Part shown: positions 33,673 to 42,375 of the stretch, piece after piece
Layout: each line of letters opens with the position of its first letter
Numbering within the stretch: position 1 is the first letter of the stretch
NCBI GenBank assembly: GCA_902780865.1
Contig: CACZHC010000052.1
Span: 1-45,126, forward strand
Source: an uncultured bacterium
Lineage (GTDB): Bacteria > Verrucomicrobiota > Kiritimatiellia > RFP12 > UBA1067
Reading direction: 5' to 3'
DNA: 45,126 nucleotides
The notes under the pieces: model-generated
Database searches by the model: none
What the model was told of the DNA's origin: nothing
Seen by the model: only the letters and a program-made list of their open reading frames with translations
Position numbers and translations under genes: made by a program

Positions 33673-35757
33673 ATGAAAATACATCCCAAGCATATTGTCG
33701 CGCTTGCTGTACTTGCGGCAGGGATAGTTTCTGGCGCAGCGCCTAAGGAGATGACGGTTGCGACGGACGGGATGTCGCCGAATGACGCGCTCCTGTCCAT
33801 CCGGGCGGCGAAGGGAAAGGGCGACTGGAGCTCCTGGACTGTGCATGTGAAGCCCGGCGTATATGTTCTGAAGGAACCGCTTGTGTTCACGCCGGCGGAC
33901 TCTGGAACGCCCGATGCGCCCGTGCGCTGGGTCGGGGATGGTGGCGAGGCTGTGTTTTCCGGCGGCGAACCGCTCTCGGACTGGCGCGACGAAGGCAATG
34001 GCGTCTGGTCCGCGCCGATTCCGAAGACACCGTCTGACGAAAGGGCTTGCTTCGAACAGCTCTGGGTGAACGGAAGAAGGGCGGATCGTGCGCGGCTTCC
34101 AAACGGCGATTCCGCGAATCCCATCGCCGGATGCCTTCGCATTGCGAATGCATCGATAACGCCCGTCAAGGATGCGGCGGGCAAGACGACTTACATCGAA
34201 CACGTAACGCCGTCCAATGCCGCAGCGCTTGCCACGATGCAAGCGGACAAAATGCCGTGGGCGCAGATGTGCGTCGTTCACAAATGGGCCTTCTCGCGGC
34301 GGGTGATAAAGTCAATCGATCCCGCCACCGGCACGGTCGAGACGCATTCCCCGGTGAACTGGGACGGCTGGAAGAAATGGAATTCACAGGAGACGCTCGT
34401 CTGGTTCGAGAACGTGCGCGGCGGATTTGACGCGCCCGGCGAATGGTTCTACGACGGGAAGAACGGACGCATCCTCTACCGTCCGCTTCCAGGAGAGAAG
34501 ATCGAGTCGGTCGTGGCATTCGCCCCCAGCTCCAAGCTGAGCCGGCTCGTGGAGATAAAAGGCGATCCCGACAAGAAGGAGCTTGTTCACGATATTCTGT
34601 TCAGCAACCTTGTGTTCGCCGTGACGGACGGCTGGGGCGAAGGGCGGGAGAACAACCGTCCGACACAGTCGTACCAGCATCAGGCCGCTTTTTCAAACGA
34701 CGGCGCCATTACAGCGACTGGGGCCCACCGCCTCGCGTGGGACCGCTGCGTGTTCCGTCACACCGGCAACTACGCGCTCAGGTTCAACGACGGGTGTGTT
34801 TCAAACACGGTCGCGCGCTGTCTCATGGAGGACCTTGGCGCCGGCGGCGTGATCATGGGCTCATGGGCCGGACATGTTGCTGACGGCGAGACGCTTTCCC
34901 GGCGCGTCATATCCAAGACGGCGCCGCATTCCGTCGCGTTCAACCGCATCGAGGACTGCATCATACGCGGCGGCGGACGTTTCAATCCCGAAGCAACGGG
35001 AATTGTCTTTACCCACGTCTCAGACTCGAAGGTGCTTCACTGCGACATATACGACTTCTTCTATTCGGGAGTCTCGGTCGGATGGACGTGGGGGTTCCGC
35101 GGCTCGGTCGCACAGCGCAACGAGATTGCGTACAACAGGATATACGACCTTGGGAAAGGCGTCATGAGCGATATGGGCGGTGTCTATACGCTCGGCACCA
35201 GCTTCGGGACTACGGTTCACGACAACGTCATCCACGATGTGAACAGCTATTCATACGGCGGATGGGGCATCTACTTCGACGAGGGAAGCGAAGGGGTTGT
35301 CGCGGAGCGCAACCTCTGCTGGAATACGACCGACGGGGGCTTTCACCAGCATTACGGCACAGGCTGCATAGTGAGAAACAACATCTTCGCCTGGAACCGC
35401 ACCCGAGGAGCTGTCAGGATGGAGCGAGCGGTCGTGCAGGACGTTCCATGCACGCTTAACTTCCTGAACAACATCGTGATCGTGAAGGGGAGCCCTCTCG
35501 CCGGACGCGGCGTGCGCAACGTCGGCGACATCTGGGCAGGAAACCTGTGGTACGACTTTTCGGGCAAGCCCGATTTCGACGGTCTCGACTGGAACGGATG
35601 GGTCGCGAGCGGGAAGGAAATTCTCGGAAAGTACGCCGACCCGCAATTCGAGAATCCCGAAGCCTTCGACTTCCGGCTCAAGCCGTCCTCCCCGGCCTTC
35701 GCGCTCGGTTTCAAACCGTGGGACAGCTCAAAGGCGGGCTCATCAGGCAGGCAATAA
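33673..35757 (+). CDS. Secreted right-handed beta-helix protein, GH141-like
   Basis: A 694-residue exported protein with a signal peptide (likely cleavage after SGA, residue 22). The first 130 residues match the entry region of beta-helix glycosidases (KPGVYVLKEPLVFTPADSG, AVFSGGEPLSDW, LWVNGRRADRARLP). The body has parallel beta-helix coils, with repeated Asn/Val-rich turns such as NRIEDCIIRGGG, VLHCDIYDFFYSGV, NRIYDLGKGVMSDMGG and GGWGIYFDEGS. GH141, whose founding member is an alpha-L-fucosidase, has this layout, and the neighbours are fucosidases. A polysaccharide lyase or epimerase using the same fold is the main alternative. I did not identify catalytic residues with certainty. Confidence 0.75.
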   Translation: MKIHPKHIVALAVLAAGIVSGAAPKEMTVATDGMSPNDALLSIRAAKGKGDWSSWTVHVKPGVYVLKEPLVFTPADSGTPDAPVRWVGDGGEAVFSGGEPLSDWRDEGNGVWSAPIPKTPSDERACFEQLWVNGRRADRARLPNGDSANPIAGCLRIANASITPVKDAAGKTTYIEHVTPSNAAALATMQADKMPWAQMCVVHKWAFSRRVIKSIDPATGTVETHSPVNWDGWKKWNSQETLVWFENVRGGFDAPGEWFYDGKNGRILYRPLPGEKIESVVAFAPSSKLSRLVEIKGDPDKKELVHDILFSNLVFAVTDGWGEGRENNRPTQSYQHQAAFSNDGAITATGAHRLAWDRCVFRHTGNYALRFNDGCVSNTVARCLMEDLGAGGVIMGSWAGHVADGETLSRRVISKTAPHSVAFNRIEDCIIRGGGRFNPEATGIVFTHVSDSKVLHCDIYDFFYSGVSVGWTWGFRGSVAQRNEIAYNRIYDLGKGVMSDMGGVYTLGTSFGTTVHDNVIHDVNSYSYGGWGIYFDEGSEGVVAERNLCWNTTDGGFHQHYGTGCIVRNNIFAWNRTRGAVRMERAVVQDVPCTLNFLNNIVIVKGSPLAGRGVRNVGDIWAGNLWYDFSGKPDFDGLDWNGWVASGKEILGKYADPQFENPEAFDFRLKPSSPAFALGFKPWDSSKAGSSGRQ

Positions 35758-35796
35758 CCGGCATCTAACTCAAAGCATACAAGAAAGGAAGCAAAA

Positions 35797-37680
35797 ATGA
35801 ACCAGACAGTGTTTACGCACAACCCGTTTCCAAAGGTGGGCATTCGCCCGATCATCGACGGCCGCAGGCGCGGAGTCCGCGAGTCGCTCGAAGACCAGAC
35901 GATGGCGATGGCCAAGGCAGCCGCGAAGCTGATCTCCGACAATCTCCGCTATCCCGACGGCTCAAAGGTTGAGTGCGTTATCGCAGACACGACGATCGGC
36001 GGCAGGTTCGAGGCCGCGCAGTGCGCAAACAAGTTCGCCGCGAACAACGTCGGCGTTTCGCTCTCCGTGACGCCTTGCTGGTGCTACGGAACGGAGACGA
36101 TGGACCTCGACCCCGTGATGCCAAAGGCCGTGTGGGGCTTCAACGGAACGGAGCGCCCGGGAGCCGTCTATCTCGCATGCATGCTCGCAGGATACGCGCA
36201 GCGCGGGATGCCGGCGTACGGAATCTACGGACACGAGGTGCAGAACCGCGACGAGTCCGACAAGATCCCCGCCGACGTCGCCGAGAAGATCCTCCGCTTC
36301 GCGAAGGCGGGGCTCGCCGTCGCGATGATGAAGGGCAAGAGCTACCTCTCGATCGGAACTTCCGCGATGGGCATCGCGGGCTCGTTCGTCGACGTCAACT
36401 TCATGCAGGACTATCTCGGCATCGCGCCGGAGAACATGGACGAGTGCGAGATTCTCCGCCGCATCGAGGAAGGCATCTACGACAAGGAAGAGTACAAGAA
36501 GGCGCTCGCGTGGATGAAGAAGAACCTCAAGGAAGGGAAGGACTACAATCCGCCAAAGATCCAGAAGTCGCGCGAGGCGAAGGACAAGGACTGGGAGTTC
36601 ATCGCGAAGATGGCGATAATCGTCCGCGACATGATGGCCGGCAATCCCAAGCTCAAGGAGATGGGCTTCGGCGAGGAGGCGGTCGGCAGGAACGCGATCG
36701 CAGGCGGCTTCCAGGGCCAGCGTCAGTGGACTGACCACTGGCCGAACGGCGACGTCGCGGAGGTGATGTGCAACACTTCGTTCGACTGGAACGGCAAGAA
36801 GATGCCGCAGATCCTCGCGACGGAGAACGACTCGCTCAACGGCATCTGCATGCTTCTCATGTGGCTCCTCACCAACAAGGCGTCGATGTTCGCCGACGTT
36901 CGCACCTACTGGAGCGACGCGGCCGTGAAGCGCGCGACGGGGAAGGGCCTTCCGAAGGAGGCGAAGGCGGGCATCATCCATCTTCTCAACTCCGGATCCT
37001 GCTGTCTCGACGCGGCGGGCGAGATGAAGGAGAAGGGGAAGCCGGTCTTCAAGAACTGGTGGGACGTGACGCAGAAGGACATCGACGCGACCTTGAAGGC
37101 GACGAAGTGGGTTCCGGCTGGAGTCGAATACTTCCGCGGCGGCGGCTTCTCGTCGTCGTTCCTTACGCCAAAAGGCATGCCTCTCACGATGATCCGCATC
37201 TCCATCGTGAAAGGCCAGGGGCCTGTTCTTCAGATTGCAGAGGGCTATTCCGTCACTCTCGATCCGAAGCAACAAAAGACGCTTATGGAGCGTACGAACC
37301 CCGAATGGCCCTGCACCTGGTTTACGCCGCGTCTCACTGGGAAGGGCTTCTTCAAGGACGTCTACTCGGTGATGAACGCATGGGCGGCGAACCACGGCGC
37401 GATCGCGTACGGACACATCGGCGCGGACCTCATCACGCTCGCCTCGATGCTCCGCATTCCGGTCGCCATGCACAACGTTCCGGAGGAGAAGGTCTTCCAG
37501 CCGCACTGCTGGGGGCTCTTCGGCGCGTCGGACGATCCGACTGGCGCAGACTACCGCGCCTGCGCGGGCGGAGCGAGTTTCGGCTTAGGGCTCGCTAGCA
37601 TTGCCTATGCTGTGCTAACTTGCCTGACATCGTGCGGCTTGCTTCGCCGCAACGGGCGGCGCGGCGATTTTCCGCCCTAA
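35797..37680 (+). CDS. fucI: L-fucose isomerase with an abnormal C-terminal tail
   Basis: A 627-residue cytoplasmic enzyme converting L-fucose to L-fuculose. Recognisable parts: [81 protein letters not shown] (with candidate Mn2+-binding Glu and Asp) and [31 protein letters not shown] about eight bases upstream of the ATG is the ribosome-binding site. Family members normally end about ten residues after the DYRAC motif with a GPLYK-like tail. Here DYRAC is followed by about 42 unrelated residues (hydrophobic, then Arg-rich) encoded by an inverted-repeat element whose right arm supplies the stop codon. Whether the enzyme still works is open. It is the last gene of the fucose operon; fucK and fucA are not in the window. 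Confidence 0.93.
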   Translation: MNQTVFTHNPFPKVGIRPIIDGRRRGVRESLEDQTMAMAKAAAKLISDNLRYPDGSKVECVIADTTIGGRFEAAQCANKFAANNVGVSLSVTPCWCYGTETMDLDPVMPKAVWGFNGTERPGAVYLACMLAGYAQRGMPAYGIYGHEVQNRDESDKIPADVAEKILRFAKAGLAVAMMKGKSYLSIGTSAMGIAGSFVDVNFMQDYLGIAPENMDECEILRRIEEGIYDKEEYKKALAWMKKNLKEGKDYNPPKIQKSREAKDKDWEFIAKMAIIVRDMMAGNPKLKEMGFGEEAVGRNAIAGGFQGQRQWTDHWPNGDVAEVMCNTSFDWNGKKMPQILATENDSLNGICMLLMWLLTNKASMFADVRTYWSDAAVKRATGKGLPKEAKAGIIHLLNSGSCCLDAAGEMKEKGKPVFKNWWDVTQKDIDATLKATKWVPAGVEYFRGGGFSSSFLTPKGMPLTMIRISIVKGQGPVLQIAEGYSVTLDPKQQKTLMERTNPEWPCTWFTPRLTGKGFFKDVYSVMNAWAANHGAIAYGHIGADLITLASMLRIPVAMHNVPEEKVFQPHCWGLFGASDDPTGADYRACAGGASFGLGLASIAYAVLTCLTSCGLLRRNGRRGDFPP

Positions 37681-37686
37681 GCCGAA
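37579..37686. repeat. Palindromic multi-hairpin element at the end of fucI
   Basis: Perfect 13-bp inverted repeats (TTCGGCTTAGGGC at 37579-37591; GCCCTAAGCCGAA at 37674-37686) enclose a hairpin AGCAT/ATGCT (37597-37611) and a hairpin TGCGGC/GCCGCA (37633-37651). GGGCGG at 37654-37659 can also pair with CCGCCC at 37672-37677, competing with the outer stem. A 7-bp direct repeat GCGGGCG lies outside both ends (37564-37570 and 37698-37704), which could be a target duplication or chance in GC-rich DNA. No transposase is present, so it would be a non-autonomous element if mobile. Confidence 0.75.
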
Positions 37687-37690
37687 CACA

Positions 37691-37703
37691 GCCCGAAGCG
37701 GGC
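37691..37703. terminator. Possible bidirectional terminator hairpin
   Basis: GCCCG, loop AAG, CGGGC forms a strong small hairpin between the convergent genes fucI and the coiled-coil membrane protein. No T-run follows on either strand, so intrinsic termination is uncertain. Confidence 0.3.
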
Positions 37704-37736
37704 GCGACGCAAAACAGTCGAGCGCAGTCCCTAATA

Positions 37737-38822
37737 TCAGGTAGTGGGAATAAGCCAGTCTGAATTGGCGCCGTTGATTTCGACTGGGACGACGTAACGG
37801 TCACCTGTCGCCGACTGCGCCTCGACAGGAGCTGTGGTCTTGGGAGCCGGCTTTGGCGCCGCGGGTTTTGGCTGCGGCTTTGCGGCTGCAGACGAAGAAG
37901 GGGGGATGTCCGGTCGCTTCTTCTGTGCAACGGCGGCCGCAGGTTTCTTGGACGAAGTCGAAGTTGTCTTTGGCGCCGCTGCGGGCTTTGACGGCGTCTT
38001 GGGCTTGGTGATGGGCTTGAGTATGTCGTCAAGTTCATCGTCGTCAAGATCGTTGTCGTAGGTGTCGAAGTAACTGACAGGAGTGTCTCTTTCTTCTTGC
38101 AGCTTTTCCGCTGCGGCCTTTTCTTCAGCGTCTTTCTTCTCGTAGTATTCAGGATAGAGCCGACGGCGCTGGCGTTCGATTTCCTCGCGCCGCAGCTTTT
38201 CCTTCTCTGCTTCGATCTTTTCCTTTTCGGCTTTGAGAAGGGCTCTGGCCTTGACGAGCTTTGCCGTATCCTCGTCTATTTGCTTCTGGAGCGCGAGCTG
38301 TTCCCTTGAGGGGCCTGCGGCCTTCTGCACCGTGGCGGCCTCCTGGGCCTTTGCCGCAGCCGCCGCAACGGCCTTGAGCTGCTCTTCGGCCATCTTGGCG
38401 CGGCTCTCTTCGAGCTTTGCCTGCTGCTCGATCATCTTGGCCTGCTGGTCGGCCATCTGTTTCTGGAGAGCGGCAAGAGTGTCAGTCATCGCCTTGATGG
38501 CTGCGTCGTTGGCGGCATTTTGCGCCGGTGCGGGCGGCTGCACGACTACGGGCTGCCTATCGCGATCCTTCATGACGATTTCCAAAACCTTGTCATTCAA
38601 CGCCTGGTTCTTGGCGTCTGCATCGCGGAGCATCAGCAGGAAAATGACAATCAGAACTGTCATCAGGAATCCAAAGAACACGCAGAGCATAATCATGCGC
38701 TTGCGCGATTTGCTCTGCTCGGCGTCTATGTACTGCTGGAACGCCTTAAGCACTGGAAAGTCGTCAAGACCCTCGTGGCCATAGATGCTGATGGCATTCG
38801 TATCGTTGTTATTTTCGTGCAT
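37737..38822 (-). CDS. TolA-like single-pass membrane protein with long coiled coil
   Basis: A 361-residue protein with no assigned family. A 42-residue cytoplasmic N-terminus with a basic KSRKR patch precedes one membrane helix (about 43-65). A long Ala/Gln/Glu/Lys-rich helical region (about 85-235) contains regular QQAK and EKEK patterns. Then come an acidic segment (YDNDLDDDELDD) and an Ala/Pro/Lys-rich tail ending DRYVVPVEINGANSDWLIPTT. The anchor, helical rod and short C-terminal module recall TolA or TonB, but no sequence identity is evident. The ATG at 38822 is six bases after a TGGTATAAT box, so it is preferred to the TTG two codons upstream. Confidence 0.75.
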   Translation of the reverse strand: MHENNNDTNAISIYGHEGLDDFPVLKAFQQYIDAEQSKSRKRMIMLCVFFGFLMTVLIVIFLLMLRDADAKNQALNDKVLEIVMKDRDRQPVVVQPPAPAQNAANDAAIKAMTDTLAALQKQMADQQAKMIEQQAKLEESRAKMAEEQLKAVAAAAAKAQEAATVQKAAGPSREQLALQKQIDEDTAKLVKARALLKAEKEKIEAEKEKLRREEIERQRRRLYPEYYEKKDAEEKAAAEKLQEERDTPVSYFDTYDNDLDDDELDDILKPITKPKTPSKPAAAPKTTSTSSKKPAAAVAQKKRPDIPPSSSAAAKPQPKPAAPKPAPKTTAPVEAQSATGDRYVVPVEINGANSDWLIPTT

Positions 38823-38828
38823 GGGCAA

Positions 38829-38837
38829 ATTATACCA
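38829..38837 (-). promoter_or_regulatory. Extended -10 promoter of the TolA-like gene, leaderless geometry
   Basis: On the minus strand TGGTATAAT is followed by six bases (TTGCCC) and the ATG at 38822. No ribosome-binding site can be placed. Confidence 0.7.
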
Positions 38838-38891
38838 TTTTTAGCGGATTCAGTGTTTTATACTTATTCATGTCGCATAATGCGTGTTATG

Positions 38892-40166
38892 TCAACTACG
38901 CCCAAGCGACGCCAGACGCTTGGAAATTGTCGCCTCATACCCTTCGTCGGTCGGCCTATAATACTTCTTAGGCACCGTTAAATACGCCTGCTTGACATAA
39001 TGGTTCGCAAAGTTGTGCGGATACTTGTATTCTGTTACCTCTGCGCTGCCGACTGCCTTGACATGCTTGTTCTTAAGATGCTCTGGAACCGGCTGCACCG
39101 CACCTGCCTCGACGTCAGCCATCGCTTCGGAGATTGCCATGCAGCTCGCGTTGGACTTTGGTGCCGTCGCAAGGTAAGTCGTTGCCTGCGAAAGATTTAT
39201 CGCGCACTCGGGCATGCCGACGAATTCGCACGCCTGCATCGCGGCGACCGCGACGGAGAGCCCGCGCGGATCCGCGTTGCCGATGTCTTCGCTTGCGGAG
39301 ATGACGAGCCGCCGCGCGATGAAGCGTGGATCCTCGCCAGCCGTCAGCATCTTGCCGAGCCAGTATACGGCAGCATCTGGATCGCTACCACGAATCGACT
39401 TGATAAACGCGGAAATGGTGTCGTAGTGGCCGTCTTCCTTCTTGTCGTAGCGCACCTGGCGCCGCTGGACGCACTCCTGGATGACTTCAAGGGTCAGGTG
39501 AACAACGCCGTCATCGCCCTTCGGCGTCGAGCGCATCGCGATTTCGAGCGCCGTGAGCGCGTGCCTTGCGTCGCCGTCGCAAATCTCCGCAAGAAAATCG
39601 CGCGCATCATCGTCGAACTTGGAAGGCGTCGTACCATACCCCTTCTCCTTGTTGGCAAGAGCCCTTTCAAGGAGCCGGGCAATCGCTGCCGGCTCAAGCG
39701 CGTGAAGCTCGAAGACGAGCGAGCGCGAAGTAAGTGGCGTGTTGATGAAGAAATTCGGATTGTGCGTCGTCGCGCCGATCAAAACAACAGTTCCGTCCTC
39801 GACATATGGCAGGAGGACGTCCTGCTGCGACTTGTTGAAGCGGTGTATCTCGTCGATGAAGAGTATCGTTCCCCTTCCGCCGAGCTCGTCACGCGCCCTT
39901 TCGCATATCTTGCGGATGTCGGCAACGCCGGAGAGAACGCCGGAGAGCCGCACGAAATTGCGCTTCGTTGTCTTGGCAACAACTTCGGCGAGCGTCGTCT
40001 TGCCGCATCCGGGCGGCCCGTAGAGGATTATGTTCGTGAGCCGATCGGCCTCTATGACGCGCCGGAGGAGCTTCCCCTCGCCGAGGATGTGATCCTGCCC
40101 GACGACTTCCTCAAGCGTTGTGGGCCGCATACGAGCGGCGAGCGGCTCTGTCTCGCGCCCATCCAT
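38892..40166 (-). CDS. rarA: Replication-associated recombination protein A (AAA+ ATPase)
   Basis: A 424-residue clamp-loader-like ATPase acting at stalled replication forks. It begins PLAARMRPTTLEEVVGQDHILG. Walker A is YGPPGCGKTT, Walker B ILFIDEIHRF, sensor 1 IGATTHNP, with the family-typical KSQQDVLLPYVEDG. The C-terminal half has SIRGSDPDAAVYWLGKML, RLVISASEDIGNADP and YKYPHNF. Length is typical. It starts three bases after the stop of the upstream unknown gene, as the third gene of a minus-strand operon. Confidence 0.96.
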   Translation of the reverse strand: MDGRETEPLAARMRPTTLEEVVGQDHILGEGKLLRRVIEADRLTNIILYGPPGCGKTTLAEVVAKTTKRNFVRLSGVLSGVADIRKICERARDELGGRGTILFIDEIHRFNKSQQDVLLPYVEDGTVVLIGATTHNPNFFINTPLTSRSLVFELHALEPAAIARLLERALANKEKGYGTTPSKFDDDARDFLAEICDGDARHALTALEIAMRSTPKGDDGVVHLTLEVIQECVQRRQVRYDKKEDGHYDTISAFIKSIRGSDPDAAVYWLGKMLTAGEDPRFIARRLVISASEDIGNADPRGLSVAVAAMQACEFVGMPECAINLSQATTYLATAPKSNASCMAISEAMADVEAGAVQPVPEHLKNKHVKAVGSAEVTEYKYPHNFANHYVKQAYLTVPKKYYRPTDEGYEATISKRLASLGRS

Positions 40167-40169
40167 ATC

Positions 40170-41144
40170 TCATTCGCCGAACACGTACCAGTTCACGACG
40201 GTCTTCGGGAACAGCTTGCAAACGGCATAGACATCGGCAAGCTTCATTGACTTTGACGCATAGATGAAGCACGTGTCGGTCATCTCGTCCTTTGCGACCG
40301 ACTCGAAGGACGGGTTGGTCTCGATGAGCTTGGGGTCGGTCGCGTTCGGATCGCTCCAGTCTTCCTTTATGACAGTAAGCGACGGCTTACCGTCGACAAA
40401 GCGCACTTCAAAGGGCTGCGAAAGGCGTTCCTTGCGGTCGCGCCAGCTCTCGCGCGGCAGAAACGCACGGTAGAAGAACTGCCCTTCTTTGTACCCGTTG
40501 ACCTTCGTCTCCGGGGAATCAAGCTGCATAAGGGCGCCAGCAAGCTTTATCGCGTCGCCGACGGTCATCTCGGGCGGGAAGTCCGGCGTCATCTCGTGCT
40601 TCCCGCCGTTTGTCTCGCCTGTCCACGTAAACTTGAAAGTGCGCTTCTCGCCCTTGGGGATCTTGACTGCTGGCTGGAAACGCCCGTATGTCGAACTTTG
40701 GTCGAGAGCGTCGTCGAACTGCATAAGCGACTGCGGCAGGTTGTAGAGCGCGAAAACGGCGAGCGGCATGTTCGTCGCGGCGACAGGTGCGCCGTCCGGC
40801 TCCCTCGTGCCACCCGTCCACACGATCGGCTGCTTGCGCTCGTCGCGCATATCACGGACAAGCGACCACAAGTCGGGCTCCATCTTCACCTTCGTGCCTA
40901 TCGGCCAGAATTTGCAGGCCTTCGCCGACGCTGGCTTGCCAAGCGGCATCCCGGCTTTCTCAAACGCGGCGGCGATGTCCTTCACGCTGTCTTCGGTGAG
41001 GAACATCGACTCGTAGTCGTGGTCCGAGTCAGGGCCGGCGAAAAGGAACTCGATCTGCGCGTCGAGGCCGCAGTCGGTCGATACGGCCGTAAACGAAACG
41101 CAGTTGGATGAAACGACTATCGATGCGAGCAGTGCGGCAATCAT
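40170..41144 (-). CDS. Exported protein of unknown function, possibly YdjY-like
   Basis: A 324-residue protein with a short hydrophobic N-terminus (MIAALLASIVVSS) that may be a signal peptide. The region GPDSDHDYESMFLTEDSVKDIAAAFEKAGMPLG resembles the YdjY-type domain common in PVC genomes (glycine-rich start, acidic DYES turn, helix with an AG pair); this is a tentative call. A second half contains QFDDALDQSSTYGRF and an IPKGEKRTFKFTWTGE beta segment with no recognised motif. Its ATG overlaps the aminotransferase stop by four bases. Function unknown. Confidence 0.7.
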   Translation of the reverse strand: MIAALLASIVVSSNCVSFTAVSTDCGLDAQIEFLFAGPDSDHDYESMFLTEDSVKDIAAAFEKAGMPLGKPASAKACKFWPIGTKVKMEPDLWSLVRDMRDERKQPIVWTGGTREPDGAPVAATNMPLAVFALYNLPQSLMQFDDALDQSSTYGRFQPAVKIPKGEKRTFKFTWTGETNGGKHEMTPDFPPEMTVGDAIKLAGALMQLDSPETKVNGYKEGQFFYRAFLPRESWRDRKERLSQPFEVRFVDGKPSLTVIKEDWSDPNATDPKLIETNPSFESVAKDEMTDTCFIYASKSMKLADVYAVCKLFPKTVVNWYVFGE

Positions 41145-42346
41145 TTTGCAAACCTCCCCATTGCGCGCTTGAAGCCCTCGGCTGAACGCGCGATTATCTT
41201 TTCGTCTACGCTGCAGCTGAGGCGGACGTAGCCGGCAAAGCCAAATCCCTTCCCGGGCACGACGAGAATGCGCTCGGCAAGGAGCGCATCGACGAATTCA
41301 CCGTCGTCCGGCACCGGGCTCTTGGCGAAGAAGTAGAAAGCGCCCTTCGGCATCTCGAACTCCACACCGGCGTCGGAGAGGACCTTCGCCATGAGCTTGC
41401 GGCGGCGGTCGTACACCTCGAGGTCCACCGTCTCGGAAAGAAGCGCTGCGGCAAGGCGCTGCCCGATTACTGGCGCGTTGACCGAACCGAGCGTGCGCGT
41501 TGTGAGCGTGACGGCCGCGACAAGCGTTTCCTGACCGGGCATCGCGGGATTCGCAAGGAAATATCCGACGCGCTCTCCGGCGAGAGACAGCGTCTTCGAG
41601 AAACTGCCTACGACGCAGCACCACTTGGAGAGCGGCAGCATCGCAGGAACCGAAACGCCGTCGAAGGCAAAGGCGCGGTACGGCTCGTCGGAAAGCAGGA
41701 ACATCGGACGGAGCCCCTTCTCTTCGCGTTCTGCATTGACGCGATCGACAAGCTCGGCGACTTTCCTGAGGTCGTCAAGCGAATAGACGCATCCCGTCGG
41801 GTTGTTAGGCGAGTTGAGCAGGATGGCGCGAGTCTTCGAAGTGACGGCGGCCGCAAGGCCTTCGACATCGGGGCGGAAGGAAGGCGGAATAGACGGCACG
41901 GGCCTGAGGACGCCGCCGAAATGCCCGCAGTACGCGCCATACTCGACGAAATACGGTGCTGGGACGATGACTTCGTCGCCAGGTTCAATCACCGAACGGA
42001 AGAAGCTTACCATCGCCCCGGCGGCGCCGACGGACATCACGACGTCCTTGGCGGCGACGGGCGTCTGCTGCTGTTTGGTCAGGAAGGCCGCCATCGCCTC
42101 GCGTACTTCTGGAATGCCTGCGTTGGGACAGTAGCCGAGTCCGAGCGGCTTCACCGCGCGTTCGGCAATTTCCGCAAGCACCTCTTTCGCCTTGGCCGGC
42201 GGTGGCACGTCCGGATTGCCGAGCGAGAAGTCGCATACGGCGTCTTCGCCGAACTGCCGCTTGAGCTCGAGTCCCCTTTCAAACATCTTGCGGATGAAGC
42301 TCGACGAGCCCATCGCGCCCTGTATCTGGTCTGTTACGAGTTGCAT
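41141..42346 (-). CDS. PLP-dependent class I/II aminotransferase
   Basis: A 401-residue fold-type I aminotransferase. Motifs: CDFSLGNPDVPPP, LGYCPNAGIPEVREAMAAFL, AGAMVSFFRSVIEPGDEVIVPAPYFVEY, LNSPNNPTG (substrate carboxylate), LLSDEPYRAF and the PLP lysine in SFSKTLSLAGERVGY. The late RLSCSVDEK arginine binds the substrate carboxylate in relatives. The specific amino acid cannot be decided; aspartate/alanine-type is likely. It leads the operon with the unknown gene and rarA, from a promoter ten bases upstream. Confidence 0.92.
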   Translation of the reverse strand: MQLVTDQIQGAMGSSSFIRKMFERGLELKRQFGEDAVCDFSLGNPDVPPPAKAKEVLAEIAERAVKPLGLGYCPNAGIPEVREAMAAFLTKQQQTPVAAKDVVMSVGAAGAMVSFFRSVIEPGDEVIVPAPYFVEYGAYCGHFGGVLRPVPSIPPSFRPDVEGLAAAVTSKTRAILLNSPNNPTGCVYSLDDLRKVAELVDRVNAEREEKGLRPMFLLSDEPYRAFAFDGVSVPAMLPLSKWCCVVGSFSKTLSLAGERVGYFLANPAMPGQETLVAAVTLTTRTLGSVNAPVIGQRLAAALLSETVDLEVYDRRRKLMAKVLSDAGVEFEMPKGAFYFFAKSPVPDDGEFVDALLAERILVVPGKGFGFAGYVRLSCSVDEKIIARSAEGFKRAMGRFAK

Positions 42347-42356
42347 AGTCTTTTAT

Positions 42357-42365
42357 ATTATACCA
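42357..42365 (-). promoter_or_regulatory. Extended -10 promoter of the aminotransferase operon
   Basis: On the minus strand TGGTATAAT is followed by ten bases and the ATG at 42346. The leader would be about three bases, too short for a ribosome-binding site. Confidence 0.65.
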
Positions 42366-42375
42366 AAGCCATCCC

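Noticed and set aside
28965-37680. Bacteroidetes-type polysaccharide utilisation locus
   Set aside because: No SusC/SusD pair, no TonB-dependent receptor and no hybrid two-component regulator is present; the regulator is AraC/LacI type.
37579-37703. Insertion sequence or transposon remnant
   Set aside because: The inverted-repeat element is about 108 bases, with no transposase fragment in any frame; a small palindromic or MITE-like repeat is the most that can be supported.
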